This document shows, piece after piece, positions 54,673 through 64,000 of a stretch of DNA of 64,000 nt. The notes beneath the pieces are model-generated. The model made no database searches. It was not told where the DNA came from and saw only the letters and a program-made list of their open reading frames with translations. The translations under genes were made by a program, and so were the position numbers. Within the stretch, counting starts at the first letter, position 1. Each line of letters begins with the position of its first letter. Where the stretch lies: contig NC_023036.2 in assembly GCF_000317305.3 (NCBI RefSeq), forward strand, positions 372,001 to 436,000, given 5' to 3'. Source of the stretch: Mycolicibacterium neoaurum VKM Ac-1815D. GTDB lineage: Bacteria > Actinomycetota > Actinomycetes > Mycobacteriales > Mycobacteriaceae.

Positions 54673-56144
54673 ACACCTCGCTGCGCCGACTCTCCGTCGT
54701 CTTCATGGCACTGGTCGTGCTGTTGCTCGCCAACGCCACCCTGACCCAGGTGTTCACCGCCGACGGGTACCGCGCCGATCCGCGCAACCAACGCGTGCTG
54801 CTCGACGAATACTCCCGCCAGCGCGGCCAGATCACCGCAGGCGGCGAACTGCTGGCGTACTCGGTGTCCACCGACGGCCGGTTCCGGTTCCTGCGGACCT
54901 ACCCGAAACCGCAGACCTACGCCCCGGTCACCGGTTTCTACTCGCTGGGCTACTCCAGCAGCGGTCTGGAACGCGCCGAGGATCCCATCCTCAACGGCTC
55001 CGACGAGCGGCTGTTCGGCAAGCGCCTCGCCGACTTCTTCACCGGGCGGGACCCGCGCGGCGGCAATGTCGACACCACGGTCAAACCCGATGTGCAGGAA
55101 GCCGCCTGGGAGGCCATGGAGAACGGCTGCGACGGCCCGTGCAAGGGCGCCGTCGTCGCGTTGGAACCGTCGACGGGCAAGATCCTGGCCATGGTGTCGG
55201 CACCGTCCTATGACCCCAACCAGCTGGCCAGCCACGATGGTGCGGTGCAGACCAAGGCCTGGGAGCAGTTGCGTGATGACGCCGACGCCCCGCTGCTCAA
55301 CCGGGCGATCTCGGAGACCTATCCCCCGGGTTCGACGTTCAAGGTGATCACCACCGCCGCCGCGCTGCAGGCCGGCGCCACGCCGGACACCCAGCTCACC
55401 GCGGCCCCACGCATCGCGCTGCCCGACACCACCGCCACCCTGGAGAACTACGGCGGCAGCCCATGCGGCGGCGGCCCGACCGCACCGCTGCGCGAGGCCT
55501 TCGCCCGGTCCTGCAACACCGCCTTCGTCGAGCTGGGCATCGACAACGGTGCCGACAAACTCAAGGCCACCGCCCGGGCGTTCGGTCTGGACAGCACCCC
55601 GGCGGCCATCCCGCTGCAGGTCGCCGAGTCGACAGTCGGCCCGATCAACGATGCCGCCGCGCTGGGGATGTCCAGTATCGGGCAGCGCGATGTCGCGGTC
55701 ACCCCCCTGCAGAATGCGATGGTGGCCGCGACCATCGCCAACGGCGGCGTCACCATGACTCCTTATCTGGTCGATACCCTCAAGGGACCGGACCTGTCCA
55801 ACATCGCCACCACCGCTCCGAGCGAACAGCGACGAGCGGTGTCACCCCAGGTCGCAGCTACACTTACCGATTTGATGGTGGGCGCCGAGCAGGTGACGCA
55901 GCAGAAGGGAGCCATCGCCGGCGTGCAGATCGCATCCAAGACGGGCACTGCCGAGCACGGCACCGACCCCCGCAACACCCCGCCCCACGCCTGGTACATC
56001 GCGTTCGCGCCGGCCCAAGCCCCGAAGGTGGCCGTCGCCGTCCTCGTGGAGAATGGCGGAGACCGATTGTCCGCGACCGGCGGCGCCGTAGCCGCCCCGA
56101 TCGGGCGCGCCACCATAGCCGCCGCACTCCGGGAGGGATCATGA
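54669..56144 (+). CDS. pbpA: class B penicillin-binding protein PbpA
   Basis: A 491-residue transpeptidase. A membrane anchor (about 9-28) precedes the dimerisation domain and the penicillin-binding domain. The active site residues are Ser222 and Lys225 (STFK), Ser281-Cys-Asn283 (SCN) and Lys424-Thr-Gly426 (KTGTAEHG). It cross-links peptidoglycan at division sites in partnership with RodA and is phosphorylated by PknB in M. tuberculosis. It overlaps rodA and pknA by four bases at each end. Confidence 0.95.
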   Translation: MNTSLRRLSVVFMALVVLLLANATLTQVFTADGYRADPRNQRVLLDEYSRQRGQITAGGELLAYSVSTDGRFRFLRTYPKPQTYAPVTGFYSLGYSSSGLERAEDPILNGSDERLFGKRLADFFTGRDPRGGNVDTTVKPDVQEAAWEAMENGCDGPCKGAVVALEPSTGKILAMVSAPSYDPNQLASHDGAVQTKAWEQLRDDADAPLLNRAISETYPPGSTFKVITTAAALQAGATPDTQLTAAPRIALPDTTATLENYGGSPCGGGPTAPLREAFARSCNTAFVELGIDNGADKLKATARAFGLDSTPAAIPLQVAESTVGPINDAAALGMSSIGQRDVAVTPLQNAMVAATIANGGVTMTPYLVDTLKGPDLSNIATTAPSEQRRAVSPQVAATLTDLMVGAEQVTQQKGAIAGVQIASKTGTAEHGTDPRNTPPHAWYIAFAPAQAPKVAVAVLVENGGDRLSATGGAVAAPIGRATIAAALREGS

Positions 56145-57334
56145 CGGCCCGGGTCGGAGTGACGCTGTCGGGGCGCTACAGGCTGCAGCGCCTGATCGCC
56201 ACCGGCGGTATGGGCCAGGTGTGGGAGGGACTGGACACCCGCCTCGGCCGCCAGGTCGCGATCAAGGTGCTCAAGGCCGAGTTCTCCGAGGACTCGGAGT
56301 TCGTGGATCGCTTCCGTGGCGAGGCCCGCACCGTCGCCATGCTCAACCACCCCGGTATCGCCAGCGTGTACGACTACGGCGAGACCGAGATGGACGCCGG
56401 CGAGGGCCGCACCGCCTATCTGGTGATGGAGCTGGTCAACGGTGAACCGCTGAACTCCGTCATCAAGCGCACCGGGCGGCTTTCGCTGCGGCACGCGTTG
56501 GACATGCTGGAACAGACCGGCCGCGCCCTGCAGGTCGCACACACCGCCGGCCTGGTGCACCGCGACGTCAAACCCGGCAACATCCTGATCACCCCCACCG
56601 GGCAGGTGAAGCTCACCGACTTCGGCATCGCCAAGGCCGTCGACGCCGCCCCGGTCACCCAGACCGGCATGGTGATGGGCACCGCCCAATACATCGCCCC
56701 CGAACAGGCCCTCGGCCGCGACGCGACCGCCGCATCCGACGTGTACTCCCTCGGTGTCGTCGGCTACGAGTCGTTGTCGGGCAAGCGCCCCTTCACCGGC
56801 GACGGCGCGCTGACGGTCGCGATGAAGCACATCAAGGAGGCCCCGCCGCCGCTTCCCGCCGATCTGCCACCCAACGTGCGCGAGCTCATCGAGATCACGC
56901 TGGCCAAGGAGCCCAACCACCGGTACCGCTCGGGTGGGCCGTTCGCCGACGCCGTCGCCGCAGTGCGCGCCGGTCGCCGCCCACCGCGCCCCAACTCGGC
57001 GCCGACCATCGGACGCGCCGCACCCGCGGCGATCCCGTCCGGCACCCAGGCCCGCGCCGCCGCGGCGGCCGAATACCGGCCGCCGGTGACCACATCGCGT
57101 CCGCGTGCCGGTACCGGCAGTCACCGTCCGCCACCACCGCGGCGCACCTTCTCCCCGGGCCAGCGTGCGCTGCTGTGGGCCGCCGGTGTGCTCGGTGCGC
57201 TGGCCATCATCATCGCGGTGCTGATCGTGGTGAATGCCCAGGACAAGCGCGACAATCCGGTGCAGCAGGAGACCTCCACCAGCACCACCGTCATCGGGGT
57301 TCCGCCGGCGTCACCACCTGGTGAGACCCCGTGA
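56141..57334 (+). CDS. pknA: Ser/Thr protein kinase PknA
   Basis: A 397-residue membrane kinase. The kinase domain (about 10-275) has the Gly loop [10 protein letters not shown], catalytic Lys42 (VAIKVL), HRDVKPGN and the DFG. The activation loop has [17 protein letters not shown] Pro/Ala-rich linker leads to a membrane helix (about 346-366). The short outer tail has no PASTA domains. It regulates division and shape (Wag31, FtsZ, MurD in known work). It overlaps pbpA and pknB by four bases. Confidence 0.95.
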   Translation: MTARVGVTLSGRYRLQRLIATGGMGQVWEGLDTRLGRQVAIKVLKAEFSEDSEFVDRFRGEARTVAMLNHPGIASVYDYGETEMDAGEGRTAYLVMELVNGEPLNSVIKRTGRLSLRHALDMLEQTGRALQVAHTAGLVHRDVKPGNILITPTGQVKLTDFGIAKAVDAAPVTQTGMVMGTAQYIAPEQALGRDATAASDVYSLGVVGYESLSGKRPFTGDGALTVAMKHIKEAPPPLPADLPPNVRELIEITLAKEPNHRYRSGGPFADAVAAVRAGRRPPRPNSAPTIGRAAPAAIPSGTQARAAAAAEYRPPVTTSRPRAGTGSHRPPPPRRTFSPGQRALLWAAGVLGALAIIIAVLIVVNAQDKRDNPVQQETSTSTTVIGVPPASPPGETP

Positions 57335-59205
57335 CCACGCCCCGGCACCTCTCGGACCGCTACGAGCTCGGTGAGATCCTCGGGTTCGGCGGCATGTCCG
57401 AGGTCCACATCGCCCGCGACACCCGGTTGCACCGGGACGTGGCGGTGAAGGTGTTGCGCGCCGACCTGGCCCGCGACCCGAGTTTCTATCTGCGCTTCCG
57501 CCGCGAAGCGCAAAATGCCGCCGCGCTGAACCACCCGGCGATCGTGGCGGTGTACGACACCGGCGAGGCCGAGACCCCCAACGGTCCCCTGCCCTACATC
57601 GTCATGGAGTACGTCGACGGAGTGACGCTGCGCGATATCGTGCATACCGAGGGCCCCATCGAGCCCAAGCGCGCCATCGAGATCATCGCCGACGCGTGCC
57701 AGGCGCTGAACTTCAGCCACCAGCACGGCATCATCCACCGCGACGTCAAGCCTGCCAACATCATGATCTCCAAGTCCGGCGCCGTGAAGGTGATGGACTT
57801 CGGTATCGCCCGCGCGCTCGCCGACGCCAACAACGTCACCCAGACCGCCGCGGTCATCGGCACCGCCCAGTACCTGTCTCCCGAACAGGCCCGCGGTGAG
57901 AAGGTCGACGCCCGCTCCGATGTCTACTCACTCGGCTGCGTGCTCTACGAAATCCTCACCGGCGAGCCACCTTTCGTCGGGGATTCACCGGTCGCGGTGG
58001 CCTACCAGCATGTCCGCGAGGATCCGGCCGCACCGTCGACGCGGCACGCCGGGGTCACCCCGGAACTCGACGCCGTGGTGCTCAAGGCGTTGTCGAAAAA
58101 CCCCGAGAACCGGTACCAGAGTGCGGCCGAGATGCGCACCGACCTGATCCGCGTGCACAGCGGCGAGGCCCCCGAGGCCCCGAAGATCTTCACCGACGCC
58201 GAGCGCACCAACCTGTTGAGCAATGTCGCGGCCCCGCACGCGCGGGCGCTGCCCACCGAGCACATCCCGACCGCGGGGGGTTATCCCAATCGGTCCAACA
58301 ACAATTCGGTGGGACGCTGGCTGATCGTCGTCGCGGTCCTGGCGGTGCTGACCGTGGTGGTCACCATCGCCATCAACGCGTTCGGCAGCAGCCCGCGCGA
58401 TGTACAGGTCCCCGATGTCACGGGCCAGGCCTCCGCGGATGCCATTGCCGCCCTTCAGAATCGCGGTTTCAAGACGCGTACCCAGCAACGCCCGGATTCC
58501 ACGGTGCGCGTCGAGCATGTCATCACCACAGAGCCGTCGCCGGGCACCGAGGTCAGCGCGGGCGAGGACATCACCATCGTGGTGTCGACCGGACCCGAGC
58601 AGCGCGCCGTACCCGAGGTGAAGGGCATGACGCTGGCCCAGGCCACCACCGAGCTGCTGGATGCGGGCTTCGGCCGGGTGCAGCCCTCCGAATCGGAGTC
58701 CACCCCCGAGCTCAAGGGCAAGGTGCTCGGCACCAATCCGCCCGCGAACTCGACCTCGGCGATCACCAACGTCATCACCGTCATCGTCGGGTCCGGTCCG
58801 GGCAGCGTCGCGGTGCCCGATTGCGTCGGCCAGAGCGTCGAGGTGTGCCAGCAGATCCTCACCGCATCCGGTTTCACCAACGTCCTTCCGGTCGAGGTGG
58901 ACAACACCGCACCGGCCGGGCAGGTCGTCGGTACCAACCCCGCCGCCGGGCAGCCCGCCGCCAAGGACTCGGTCATCCAGATGCGGGTGTCGCGCGGCAA
59001 CCAGTTCGTGATGCCGAATCTGACCGGTCAGTTCTGGGTGGACGCCGAACCGAACCTGCGGGCACTGGGCTGGCGCGGCGTGCTGATCAAGGGCGCCAAC
59101 GTCGACAACAGCGGTCAGCGCACCAACGCCGTGGTCAACCAGAATCCGGCGCCGGGTGCCGGGGTGGGCTACGGGGATTCGATCACGCTGAGCTTCGCGT
59201 CCTAG
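57331..59205 (+). CDS. pknB: Ser/Thr protein kinase PknB with four PASTA domains
   Basis: A 624-residue receptor kinase. The kinase domain (about 9-275) has GFGGMSEVH, Lys40, HRDVKPAN (Asp138) and DFG (Asp156). The activation-loop threonines are Thr170 and Thr172, one residue earlier than in M. tuberculosis. A membrane helix (about 330-351) is followed by four extracellular PASTA repeats (about 355-624) that sense muropeptides or lipid II. GTG start overlaps pknA by four bases. It is the last gene of the fhaA-to-pknB set and its master kinase. Confidence 0.96.
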   Translation: MTTPRHLSDRYELGEILGFGGMSEVHIARDTRLHRDVAVKVLRADLARDPSFYLRFRREAQNAAALNHPAIVAVYDTGEAETPNGPLPYIVMEYVDGVTLRDIVHTEGPIEPKRAIEIIADACQALNFSHQHGIIHRDVKPANIMISKSGAVKVMDFGIARALADANNVTQTAAVIGTAQYLSPEQARGEKVDARSDVYSLGCVLYEILTGEPPFVGDSPVAVAYQHVREDPAAPSTRHAGVTPELDAVVLKALSKNPENRYQSAAEMRTDLIRVHSGEAPEAPKIFTDAERTNLLSNVAAPHARALPTEHIPTAGGYPNRSNNNSVGRWLIVVAVLAVLTVVVTIAINAFGSSPRDVQVPDVTGQASADAIAALQNRGFKTRTQQRPDSTVRVEHVITTEPSPGTEVSAGEDITIVVSTGPEQRAVPEVKGMTLAQATTELLDAGFGRVQPSESESTPELKGKVLGTNPPANSTSAITNVITVIVGSGPGSVAVPDCVGQSVEVCQQILTASGFTNVLPVEVDNTAPAGQVVGTNPAAGQPAAKDSVIQMRVSRGNQFVMPNLTGQFWVDAEPNLRALGWRGVLIKGANVDNSGQRTNAVVNQNPAPGAGVGYGDSITLSFAS

Positions 59206-59230
59206 GCCTGGTTTCCGCGGACCCGCATTG

Positions 59231-60550
59231 ATGCCGTCTCTTCTGGTGCAGGCGCCGTGCGGACCGTTGCGGGCCCAGATCGACCGGGGACTGGTGCATG
59301 CCCGCGGCATTCGGTACGCGACGGCGCGCCGCTTCTCTGCACCGCAGGAAATCGCGGACCACACCGAGCCGGTGGATGTGAGCGGGCGTGGGCCGGCCTG
59401 TCCACAGATCCCGTCCCGATTGGGATTCCTGACCGGACTGGCGGCCGAGAACCTCGACCACAGCGAAGACTGTCTGGTTCTGAGCGTCACCGCACCGGTG
59501 AACGCCCACGACGCGCCGGTCATGGTGTGGTTTCACGGCGGCGCGTATCTGAGCGGCGGCGGGGAGGCCGCCAAGTACGATGCTGACGCTCTGGTCGCCG
59601 AAGGTGATGTCGTTGTCGTCACCGTCACCTATCGGCTGGGCGTGTTCGGATATCTGGCTCCCGATCAGGCGGCGGACGGCAACGCCGGGTTGCGCGACCA
59701 GATCGCTGCGCTGCGCTGGGTGCAGCGCAATGTTCGCGCCTTCGGTGGCAATCCCGCCAACGTCACGGTGTTCGGACAGTCCGCGGGCGGAGACTCGGTG
59801 CTGTGTCTGCTGGTTGCCGACGATGTCGAAGGGCTGCTGCACCGCGCAATCATCCAGAGTGCGCCGTTGGGGCTGCGTCTGGGCCGCCGCCCGTGGTCAG
59901 GGATAGCGCAGCCGGTCCGCGCCGCATTCGGCGACGCCTTGGGCCAGGCCGACCCGCGAACGGTCGACAGTGCCACCCTGCTGCGTGCTCAGAGCCAGGC
60001 CGCGGCCGCCGCCGGACGCGGCTTGGTCGCGGGATTACCGTTCGCACCGCAACCCGGTGTGGCTCCACTGCCGCCGGCGGGGGAGTGGCATCGTCGTCTC
60101 GCCGACGCGGCGGCGCGAGTGGACCTCATGGTGACCTACACCCGCCACGACGGCGCCGCCTTCCTGGCGATGCGACCGCACCTGAGCAGGCTCTACAAGA
60201 TGGGGGCGATCGGGCGCCGCGTCCTGATGGCGATATCGGCCGGGCCCACCACTCGGGTCTTCGGCCGGTCGGCCATCCGGCCGCTGACGACAGCGTGGCG
60301 GGCACATCCGGAGCGGATCGTGGTACATCGAATCGACTTCTCACCACCGGACGCCCCGCTGGGCGCCTGCCACTGCATCGAGCTGCCACTTCTTTTCGGA
60401 ACACCCGCCGATTGGGCGGACGCTCCCATGCTCGGCGCGTCCGTCGGCATCCCCGACACCCAGGAGCGGGCTCGTCGGACGCGACGAGTATGGGCCGAGT
60501 TCGCCCATCACGGCCTCAGCCGTCGAGCGCGCCTCGCTCCGCTGCTGTGA
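59231..60550 (+). CDS. type B carboxylesterase
   Basis: A 439-residue alpha/beta hydrolase. The oxyanion motif MVWFHGGAYLSGG and the nucleophile elbow FGQSAGGDS are classical for the carboxylesterase/cholinesterase family, as is EDCLVLSVTAP at the N-terminal side. The late His lies in GACHCIELPLLFG, the usual place for catalytic His. It would hydrolyse carboxyl esters; the substrate is unknown. No signal peptide is evident. ATG 59231 chosen over an adjacent TTG. It is shorter than the usual 500 residues and interrupts the otherwise conserved pknB-trpG neighbourhood. Confidence 0.87.
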   Translation: MPSLLVQAPCGPLRAQIDRGLVHARGIRYATARRFSAPQEIADHTEPVDVSGRGPACPQIPSRLGFLTGLAAENLDHSEDCLVLSVTAPVNAHDAPVMVWFHGGAYLSGGGEAAKYDADALVAEGDVVVVTVTYRLGVFGYLAPDQAADGNAGLRDQIAALRWVQRNVRAFGGNPANVTVFGQSAGGDSVLCLLVADDVEGLLHRAIIQSAPLGLRLGRRPWSGIAQPVRAAFGDALGQADPRTVDSATLLRAQSQAAAAAGRGLVAGLPFAPQPGVAPLPPAGEWHRRLADAAARVDLMVTYTRHDGAAFLAMRPHLSRLYKMGAIGRRVLMAISAGPTTRVFGRSAIRPLTTAWRAHPERIVVHRIDFSPPDAPLGACHCIELPLLFGTPADWADAPMLGASVGIPDTQERARRTRRVWAEFAHHGLSRRARLAPLL

Positions 60551-60584
60551 TGAAAGCTATTGATTCACAGTCACTTATCCGTGA

Positions 60585-61244
60585 TCAGGCGCGGGCGGTC
60601 GCTGCGCGCACGGCGTCGGCGACCTCGTTCTCCAGCGTGCGCACCAAACCCTCGTCCGGGGCGGCCCCGCAGTAGCCGAGCCAGTTGGCCAGCATCCGGT
60701 GGCCACCCTCGGTGAGGATCGATTCGGGGTGGAACTGCACACCGTGGATCGGTAGCTCCCGGTGGCGCACCGCCATGATGACGCCGCTGTCGGTCTCGCC
60801 GGTGGACTCCAACTCGGCGGGCAGTGTCTCGGGCAGGATGGTCAGCGAGTGATAGCGGGTCGCGGTGAACGGATCCGGAAGTCCCTGCAGCACACCGGCA
60901 TCGCGGTGGTGCACTGTGCTGGTCTTACCGTGCAGCAGCTCGGGAGCGCGGTCCACGGTGCCGCCGAAGGCCACCCCGATGGCCTGGTGGCCGAGGCACA
61001 CGCCCAGCAGCGGAGTCCGGGTCTGCGCGCTGGCGTGGACCAGCGGGATCGAGGCGCCGGCACGCTCGGGGGTTCCGGGGCCGGGGGAGAGCAGGATGCC
61101 GTCGAAATGCCGGGCCACCTCGCCCGGATCGGCCAGCCGCTCGTCGTCGTTGCGCCAGACCTGTGCCGTCACGCCGAGCTGACCCAGGTACTGGACCAGG
61201 TTGAACACGAAGCTGTCGTAATTGTCGACGACCAGAACCTGCAT
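60585..61244 (-). CDS. trpG: anthranilate/aminodeoxychorismate synthase glutaminase component
   Basis: A 219-residue class I glutamine amidotransferase. The N-terminus is VLVVDNYDSFVFNLVQYL. The nucleophile Cys lies in GVCLGHQAIG, and the catalytic His-Glu pair in HGVQFHPESIL. It supplies ammonia to the partner synthase for tryptophan or folate synthesis; one protein may serve both (TrpG/PabA). No synthase large subunit is in the window. Its place between pknB and the DUF881 gene matches the annotated trpG of M. tuberculosis. ATG 61244 has TAGCCT seven bases upstream. Confidence 0.92.
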   Translation of the reverse strand: MQVLVVDNYDSFVFNLVQYLGQLGVTAQVWRNDDERLADPGEVARHFDGILLSPGPGTPERAGASIPLVHASAQTRTPLLGVCLGHQAIGVAFGGTVDRAPELLHGKTSTVHHRDAGVLQGLPDPFTATRYHSLTILPETLPAELESTGETDSGVIMAVRHRELPIHGVQFHPESILTEGGHRMLANWLGYCGAAPDEGLVRTLENEVADAVRAATARA

Positions 61245-61251
61245 GACGATC

Positions 61252-61257
61252 AGGCTA
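61252..61257 (-). promoter_or_regulatory. -10 box for leaderless trpG transcript
   Basis: TAGCCT on the minus strand ends seven bases before the ATG at 61244. Confidence 0.45.
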
Positions 61258-61275
61258 CTGCGCCGGGCCGCGCCG

Positions 61276-62058
61276 TCAGTAGCCGAGCGGACCAGCCGGT
61301 TTGGCGTACCGCATCCGCACCGGCGCCGTGTAGCCCGCCAACTCGACGTCGTCACGGACCTCCTCGGAGTAGCCGAGCTGGAACCGCAGGACGTATTGCT
61401 TGTACAGGGTCACCAGGGGAGCGGCCGACAACGCCGCCTGCATGGCCGCCGGATCCCCGACCGCAGTGACGACATACGGCGGACTGTAGGTCCGGTCGTT
61501 GAGCAGCAGGGTGTTGCCCACGCACAGCGGTGCCGAGGTGGCGATGATGCGCTGATCTTGCATCTGGACACCCTCCGCGCCGGCGCTCCACAGGGCGTTC
61601 AGCACCGCCTGGATGTCCTGCTGGTGGACCACCAGGTCATCCGGTGAGGCGTCGATGGGATAGCGGCCGTCGGCATCGCGCTGGGCGTCGTCGAGGGTGA
61701 TGACCAGCCCGGGTCCGCGCAGGGGGTCCAGGCCGACCTGTTCGGCCAGCACATCGGAGCGGTGGGTGATGGCGGCCAGGGCGGCCTCGGCGCCGGGGGA
61801 GCCGCCGTGGTGGCTTTCCATGCCGGCCACCAGGGCGTCACGCTGTGCGGTCAGGCGGTCGACACCGGCGCTGGTCTCGCGGACCAGGTCGACCAGCCTG
61901 GGCGCGTCGCTGCGCCGGATCTCTGCGCCGTCGGCCACACCGTGGGTGGCGGACAGCAGCAGACCGGCGAACAAGCACACAATCGGCACCCCGAAGCGCC
62001 ACAGCGACCGTTTGGGGGTCGGCGCTGCGTTAGGCTCGGAGTCCACTGCCTCGACCAT
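61276..62058 (-). CDS. DUF881 membrane-anchored protein (Rv0012-like)
   Basis: A 260-residue protein. One membrane helix (about 20-38, [16 protein letters not shown]) follows a short cytoplasmic tail. A coiled helical part then leads to the DUF881 domain, with [41 protein letters not shown] and [10 protein letters not shown]. Function is unknown; a division role is suspected from its steady place next to crgA. ATG 62058 chosen over a TTG nine bases upstream. It is divergent from crgA, only 18 bp apart. Confidence 0.9.
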   Translation of the reverse strand: MVEAVDSEPNAAPTPKRSLWRFGVPIVCLFAGLLLSATHGVADGAEIRRSDAPRLVDLVRETSAGVDRLTAQRDALVAGMESHHGGSPGAEAALAAITHRSDVLAEQVGLDPLRGPGLVITLDDAQRDADGRYPIDASPDDLVVHQQDIQAVLNALWSAGAEGVQMQDQRIIATSAPLCVGNTLLLNDRTYSPPYVVTAVGDPAAMQAALSAAPLVTLYKQYVLRFQLGYSEEVRDDVELAGYTAPVRMRYAKPAGPLGY

Positions 62059-62076
62059 CGTCTCCAAAGGTTAACC

Positions 62077-62358
62077 ATGCCCAAGTCCAAAGTCCGTAAG
62101 AAGAACGACTTCACCATCAACCCGGTGAGTCGGACACCGGTCAAGGTCAAAGCCGGACCGTCGAGTGTGTGGTTCGTCGTCCTTTTCGTCGGTTTGATGC
62201 TCTTCGGGCTGTTCTGGTTGCTCGTCTTCCAGTTGGGTGCCACCGGTTTGAACGCGCCGACGTGGCTGGGGTGGATGGCCGATCTGGGTCCGTGGAACTA
62301 CGCGATCGCGTTTGCCTTCATGATCTCCGGGCTTTTGCTGACGATGCGGTGGCGCTGA
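62077..62358 (+). CDS. crgA: cell-division protein CrgA
   Basis: A 93-residue protein. The basic N-terminal tail begins [12 protein letters not shown]. Two membrane helices follow (about 31-51 and 71-90), the standard CrgA fold. CrgA sits at the septum and helps recruit FtsI/PbpB and CwsA in mycobacteria. It is divergent from the DUF881 gene. Confidence 0.95.
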   Translation: MPKSKVRKKNDFTINPVSRTPVKVKAGPSSVWFVVLFVGLMLFGLFWLLVFQLGATGLNAPTWLGWMADLGPWNYAIAFAFMISGLLLTMRWR

Positions 62359-62440
62359 CGGCAAAACCGTCCGGAATGAGCCGATTTGTGCGCCGCCGTG
62401 GTTATCCCGCCCGCAACCTGCTCGTAACCCAATCACACCG

Positions 62441-62469
62441 TTGTGATTCATCCCCATTGGGGATAGCGT
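62441..62469 (+). promoter_or_regulatory. promoter with palindrome in its spacer, PH-domain gene
   Basis: TTGTGA (62441-62446) and TAGCGT (62464-62469) are 17 bp apart. Within the spacer TCCCCA-T-TGGGGA (62451-62463) is a perfect 13-bp palindrome, so a regulator could sit between the two boxes. Confidence 0.5.
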
Positions 62470-62486
62470 CTGTGGATAACTTCAAA

Positions 62487-62505
62487 ACCCCCGGTAAGAG
62501 GGGGT
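62487..62505 (+). promoter_or_regulatory. leader hairpin covering the ribosome site of the PH-domain gene
   Basis: ACCCCC (62487-62492) pairs with GGGGGT (62500-62505), loop GGTAAGA. The GAGGGGG at 62498-62504 is the only ribosome-site-like sequence before the ATG at 62515, so the hairpin would hide it. Confidence 0.45.
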
Positions 62506-62514
62506 CCTAAGCAA

Positions 62515-62928
62515 ATGCAGCAAACTTCTTGGGCGCCGAAGAGCGCCGCCGTCATCTGGACCGGAGTAGCCGGTCTTGCGATGGCAATTGCGGCTGTGAC
62601 CGTGGTCACAGAGTTGCCGGGACGTGTTCTCGGCATCGTTGCCGCAGCCGGTTTGGTGTCGTTTGCAACAGTTTCGTGGCGTGCACGTCCAAAACTGGCA
62701 ATCACCGAGGCCGGCCTCCAGGTACGCGGCTGGGTGAGCACCAGGGTCATCACGCGCGATGAGATCACCCAAATCCGCATCACCGAGTTCCGTCGACTGG
62801 CCCGCAAACAGCGGCTGTTGGAGATCGACACCACCGACGACCGGCTCTACATCTTCACCCGATGGGATCTGGGAACCAATCCCGTCGAGGTGCTCGAGGC
62901 GCTGCGTTCCGCCGGTTACGTGCGCTGA
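62515..62928 (+). CDS. PH-domain membrane protein (Rv0010c-like)
   Basis: A 137-residue protein. Two membrane helices (about 9-28 and 36-54) precede a bacterial PH-like domain (about 58-130; PKLAITEAGLQVRGWVSTRVITRDEI). This is the conserved neighbour of crgA and ppiA in mycobacteria; its function is unknown. The leader has a palindromic promoter spacer and a hairpin over the ribosome site. Confidence 0.9.
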   Translation: MQQTSWAPKSAAVIWTGVAGLAMAIAAVTVVTELPGRVLGIVAAAGLVSFATVSWRARPKLAITEAGLQVRGWVSTRVITRDEITQIRITEFRRLARKQRLLEIDTTDDRLYIFTRWDLGTNPVEVLEALRSAGYVR

Positions 62929-62990
62929 CCTTCCGGTCCTTCCCGGCGAGCGGGCGTGTCTGCCCCCCCCCGACACACCGGTCCACACCC

Positions 62991-63029
62991 AAACAAAACG
63001 CACGCTCACCGGACATCGGTAAGCGTGCG
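62991..63029 (-). terminator. intrinsic terminator of ppiA
   Basis: On the minus strand, 13 paired positions (CGCACGCT-T-ACCG with CGGT-G-AGCGTGCG, one wobble) flank a five-base loop. TTTTGTTT follows. It lies 17 bases after the ppiA stop. This is the most classical intrinsic terminator in the window. Confidence 0.88.
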
Positions 63030-63045
63030 CTTCGGGAACTCAGGG

Positions 63046-63573
63046 TCAGGAAATGGTGATGCTCTCGATCACGACGGGCTCGGTGGGCCGGTCACTGCGA
63101 TCGGTCGCGGTCGTGGCGATCGCGTCGACGACCTTCTGCGACTCCGGATCGACGACCTCACCGAAGATGGTGTGCCGGCGGTTCAGGTGCGGGGTCTTGC
63201 CGACGGTGATGAAGAACTGCGAGCCGTTGGTACCCGGTCCGGCGTTGGCCATGGCCAGCAGGTAGGGCTTGTCGAACTGCAGTTCCGGGTGGAACTCGTC
63301 GGCGAACTGGTAACCGGGGCCGCCACGACCGGTGCCGGTCGGGTCGCCGCCCTGGATCATGAAGCCGTCGATGACGCGATGGAAGACCGCGCCGTCGTAG
63401 AACGGTCCCGACGATCCGCCGGTGGCGTTCTCGGTGCTGTAGTCCTTGGTGCCCTGCGCCAGACCGGTGAAGTTGGCGACGGTCTTGGGGGCGTGGTTGC
63501 CGAACAGGGCGATCTTGATGTCACCACGGTTGGTGTGCAGCGTCGCGGTCGCTGTCTGAATGGGGCTCGTCAC
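63046..63573 (-). CDS. ppiA: cyclophilin-type peptidyl-prolyl cis-trans isomerase
   Basis: A 175-residue cytoplasmic cyclophilin. The active-site features are [29 protein letters not shown] sequence (catalytic Arg in FHRV), then [10 protein letters not shown] and HTIFGEVV. The protein lacks a signal peptide, so it is PpiA, not PpiB. GTG 63573 begins [18 protein letters not shown]; the longer upstream reading would extend into the divergent cwsA promoter. It is convergent with the PH-domain gene. Confidence 0.94.
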   Translation of the reverse strand: MTSPIQTATATLHTNRGDIKIALFGNHAPKTVANFTGLAQGTKDYSTENATGGSSGPFYDGAVFHRVIDGFMIQGGDPTGTGRGGPGYQFADEFHPELQFDKPYLLAMANAGPGTNGSQFFITVGKTPHLNRRHTIFGEVVDPESQKVVDAIATTATDRSDRPTEPVVIESITIS

Positions 63574-63670
63574 GGATTTCAGTCTGCCACTCGGTCCCGT
63601 ACCGCTGTCCACGGCCCCGCAGTTAGTGGCACGCTGTGGGGGACTTCCGGACAGCCCAGAGAGGTGGCCC

Positions 63671-63991
63671 ATGAGCACCAGCACCGACACACCGTTGACC
63701 CCGGCGCAACGCCTCGGCCGTGGTTTGAGGTACACCGTGGTGGGTCCTGTCGACATCACCCGCGGCACGGTCGGGCTCGGCGCGTCCTCGGCCGCCTCCG
63801 GCGTTTCCTGGCTCAACGCCCGGCTTCGTCCTGCACAGCCCGCACCGCCCAAACGCCGGCCGCTGCTGTACGTGGTGATCGGCGCCGGTGTTCTCGCCGT
63901 CGGTGCGGTGACGTTCTCGATCGTGCGCCGGTCGATGCGTCCGGAACCGTCGACGCTGCCGCCCAGCGTGGAGATCACCCCCAAACCCTGA
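63671..63991 (+). CDS. cwsA: cell-wall synthesis protein CwsA
   Basis: A 106-residue protein. The N-terminal cytoplasmic region ([31 protein letters not shown]) is conserved among CwsA proteins. A membrane helix (about 67-85, [21 protein letters not shown]) and a short basic outer tail follow. CwsA works with CrgA and Wag31 at the pole and septum. The ATG has GAGAGGTGG upstream. Its position divergent from ppiA matches M. tuberculosis Rv0008c. The dnaA side of the chromosome is expected beyond the right edge. Confidence 0.88.
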   Translation: MSTSTDTPLTPAQRLGRGLRYTVVGPVDITRGTVGLGASSAASGVSWLNARLRPAQPAPPKRRPLLYVVIGAGVLAVGAVTFSIVRRSMRPEPSTLPPSVEITPKP

Positions 63992-64000
63992 GCCGCTCCG

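Noticed and set aside
57985..59523. 512-residue minus-strand ORF
   Set aside because: It is antisense to the PASTA region of pknB and the start of the carboxylesterase gene.

Overview
The window is high-GC actinobacterial DNA and looks like a mycobacterium, most likely a rapidly growing Mycolicibacterium-type species. The main reasons are a complete ESX-1 type VII secretion locus, the pknB-pknA-pbpA-rodA-pstP-fhaB-fhaA cell-envelope cluster together with cwsA, ppiA and crgA (a block that lies close to dnaA in known mycobacteria), a furA-katG pair, and a fructose PTS directly beside ESX-1. No phage, insertion sequence, CRISPR array or rRNA gene was seen. The only RNA gene found is a tRNA-Leu(CAG). 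Assignments rest on motif and remembered-family recognition, because no search was run.

Layout. (1) 1-6.5 kb: accessory metabolism on the minus strand: start of a haloacid-dehalogenase-like gene, quinone-oxidoreductase-like MDR, MFE-2-like SDR, aldehyde dehydrogenase, SAM methyltransferase, TetR regulator, pirin; then a tiny membrane protein. (2) 6.5-12.4 kb: a full fructose phosphotransferase system: ptsI on the minus strand, divergent from a DeoR regulator, fruK, fruA (IIA-IIB-IIC) and ptsH. (3) 12.5-31.5 kb: ESX-1: mycP1-eccE1-espB-espL on the plus strand, meeting the minus-strand set espG1-espH-eccA1-eccB1-eccCa1-eccCb1-PE35-PPE68-esxB-esxA-espI-eccD1 tail to tail at a shared CTAG. espE, espF, espJ and espK are absent from the locus. 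(4) 31.7-34.2 kb: an ESX-1-associated regulatory flank: a second EspI-like MinD ATPase, a two-HTH XRE regulator and whiB6, with a strong palindrome between the last two. (5) 34.4-49.3 kb: mixed functions: second pirin, GNAT proteins, a thioesterase-like protein, a PPOX-type protein, DUF808 membrane protein, katG and furA, a bacterial ionotropic-glutamate-receptor-like protein, a secreted lipase, TetR plus NTF2-like pair, a diguanylate cyclase, a GAP-family membrane protein, an EspC-like protein overlapping an AAC(2')-like acetyltransferase, a CPBP protease and tRNA-Leu. (6) 49.6-64 kb: fhaA, fhaB, pstP, rodA, pbpA, pknA and pknB as one tightly overlapping set, then a carboxylesterase, trpG/pabA, a DUF881 protein, crgA, a PH-domain membrane protein, ppiA and cwsA.

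How the parts work together. ESX-1 exports EsxA/EsxB, PE35/PPE68 and EspB through the EccB-C-D-E membrane complex with EccA, EspG and MycP; EspI, its paralogue, WhiB6 and the XRE protein are the likely control layer. The fhaA-pknB cluster couples Ser/Thr phosphorylation to peptidoglycan synthesis and division. A recurring feature is a TANNNT -10 box ending 6-8 nt before the start codon, which suggests many leaderless transcripts.
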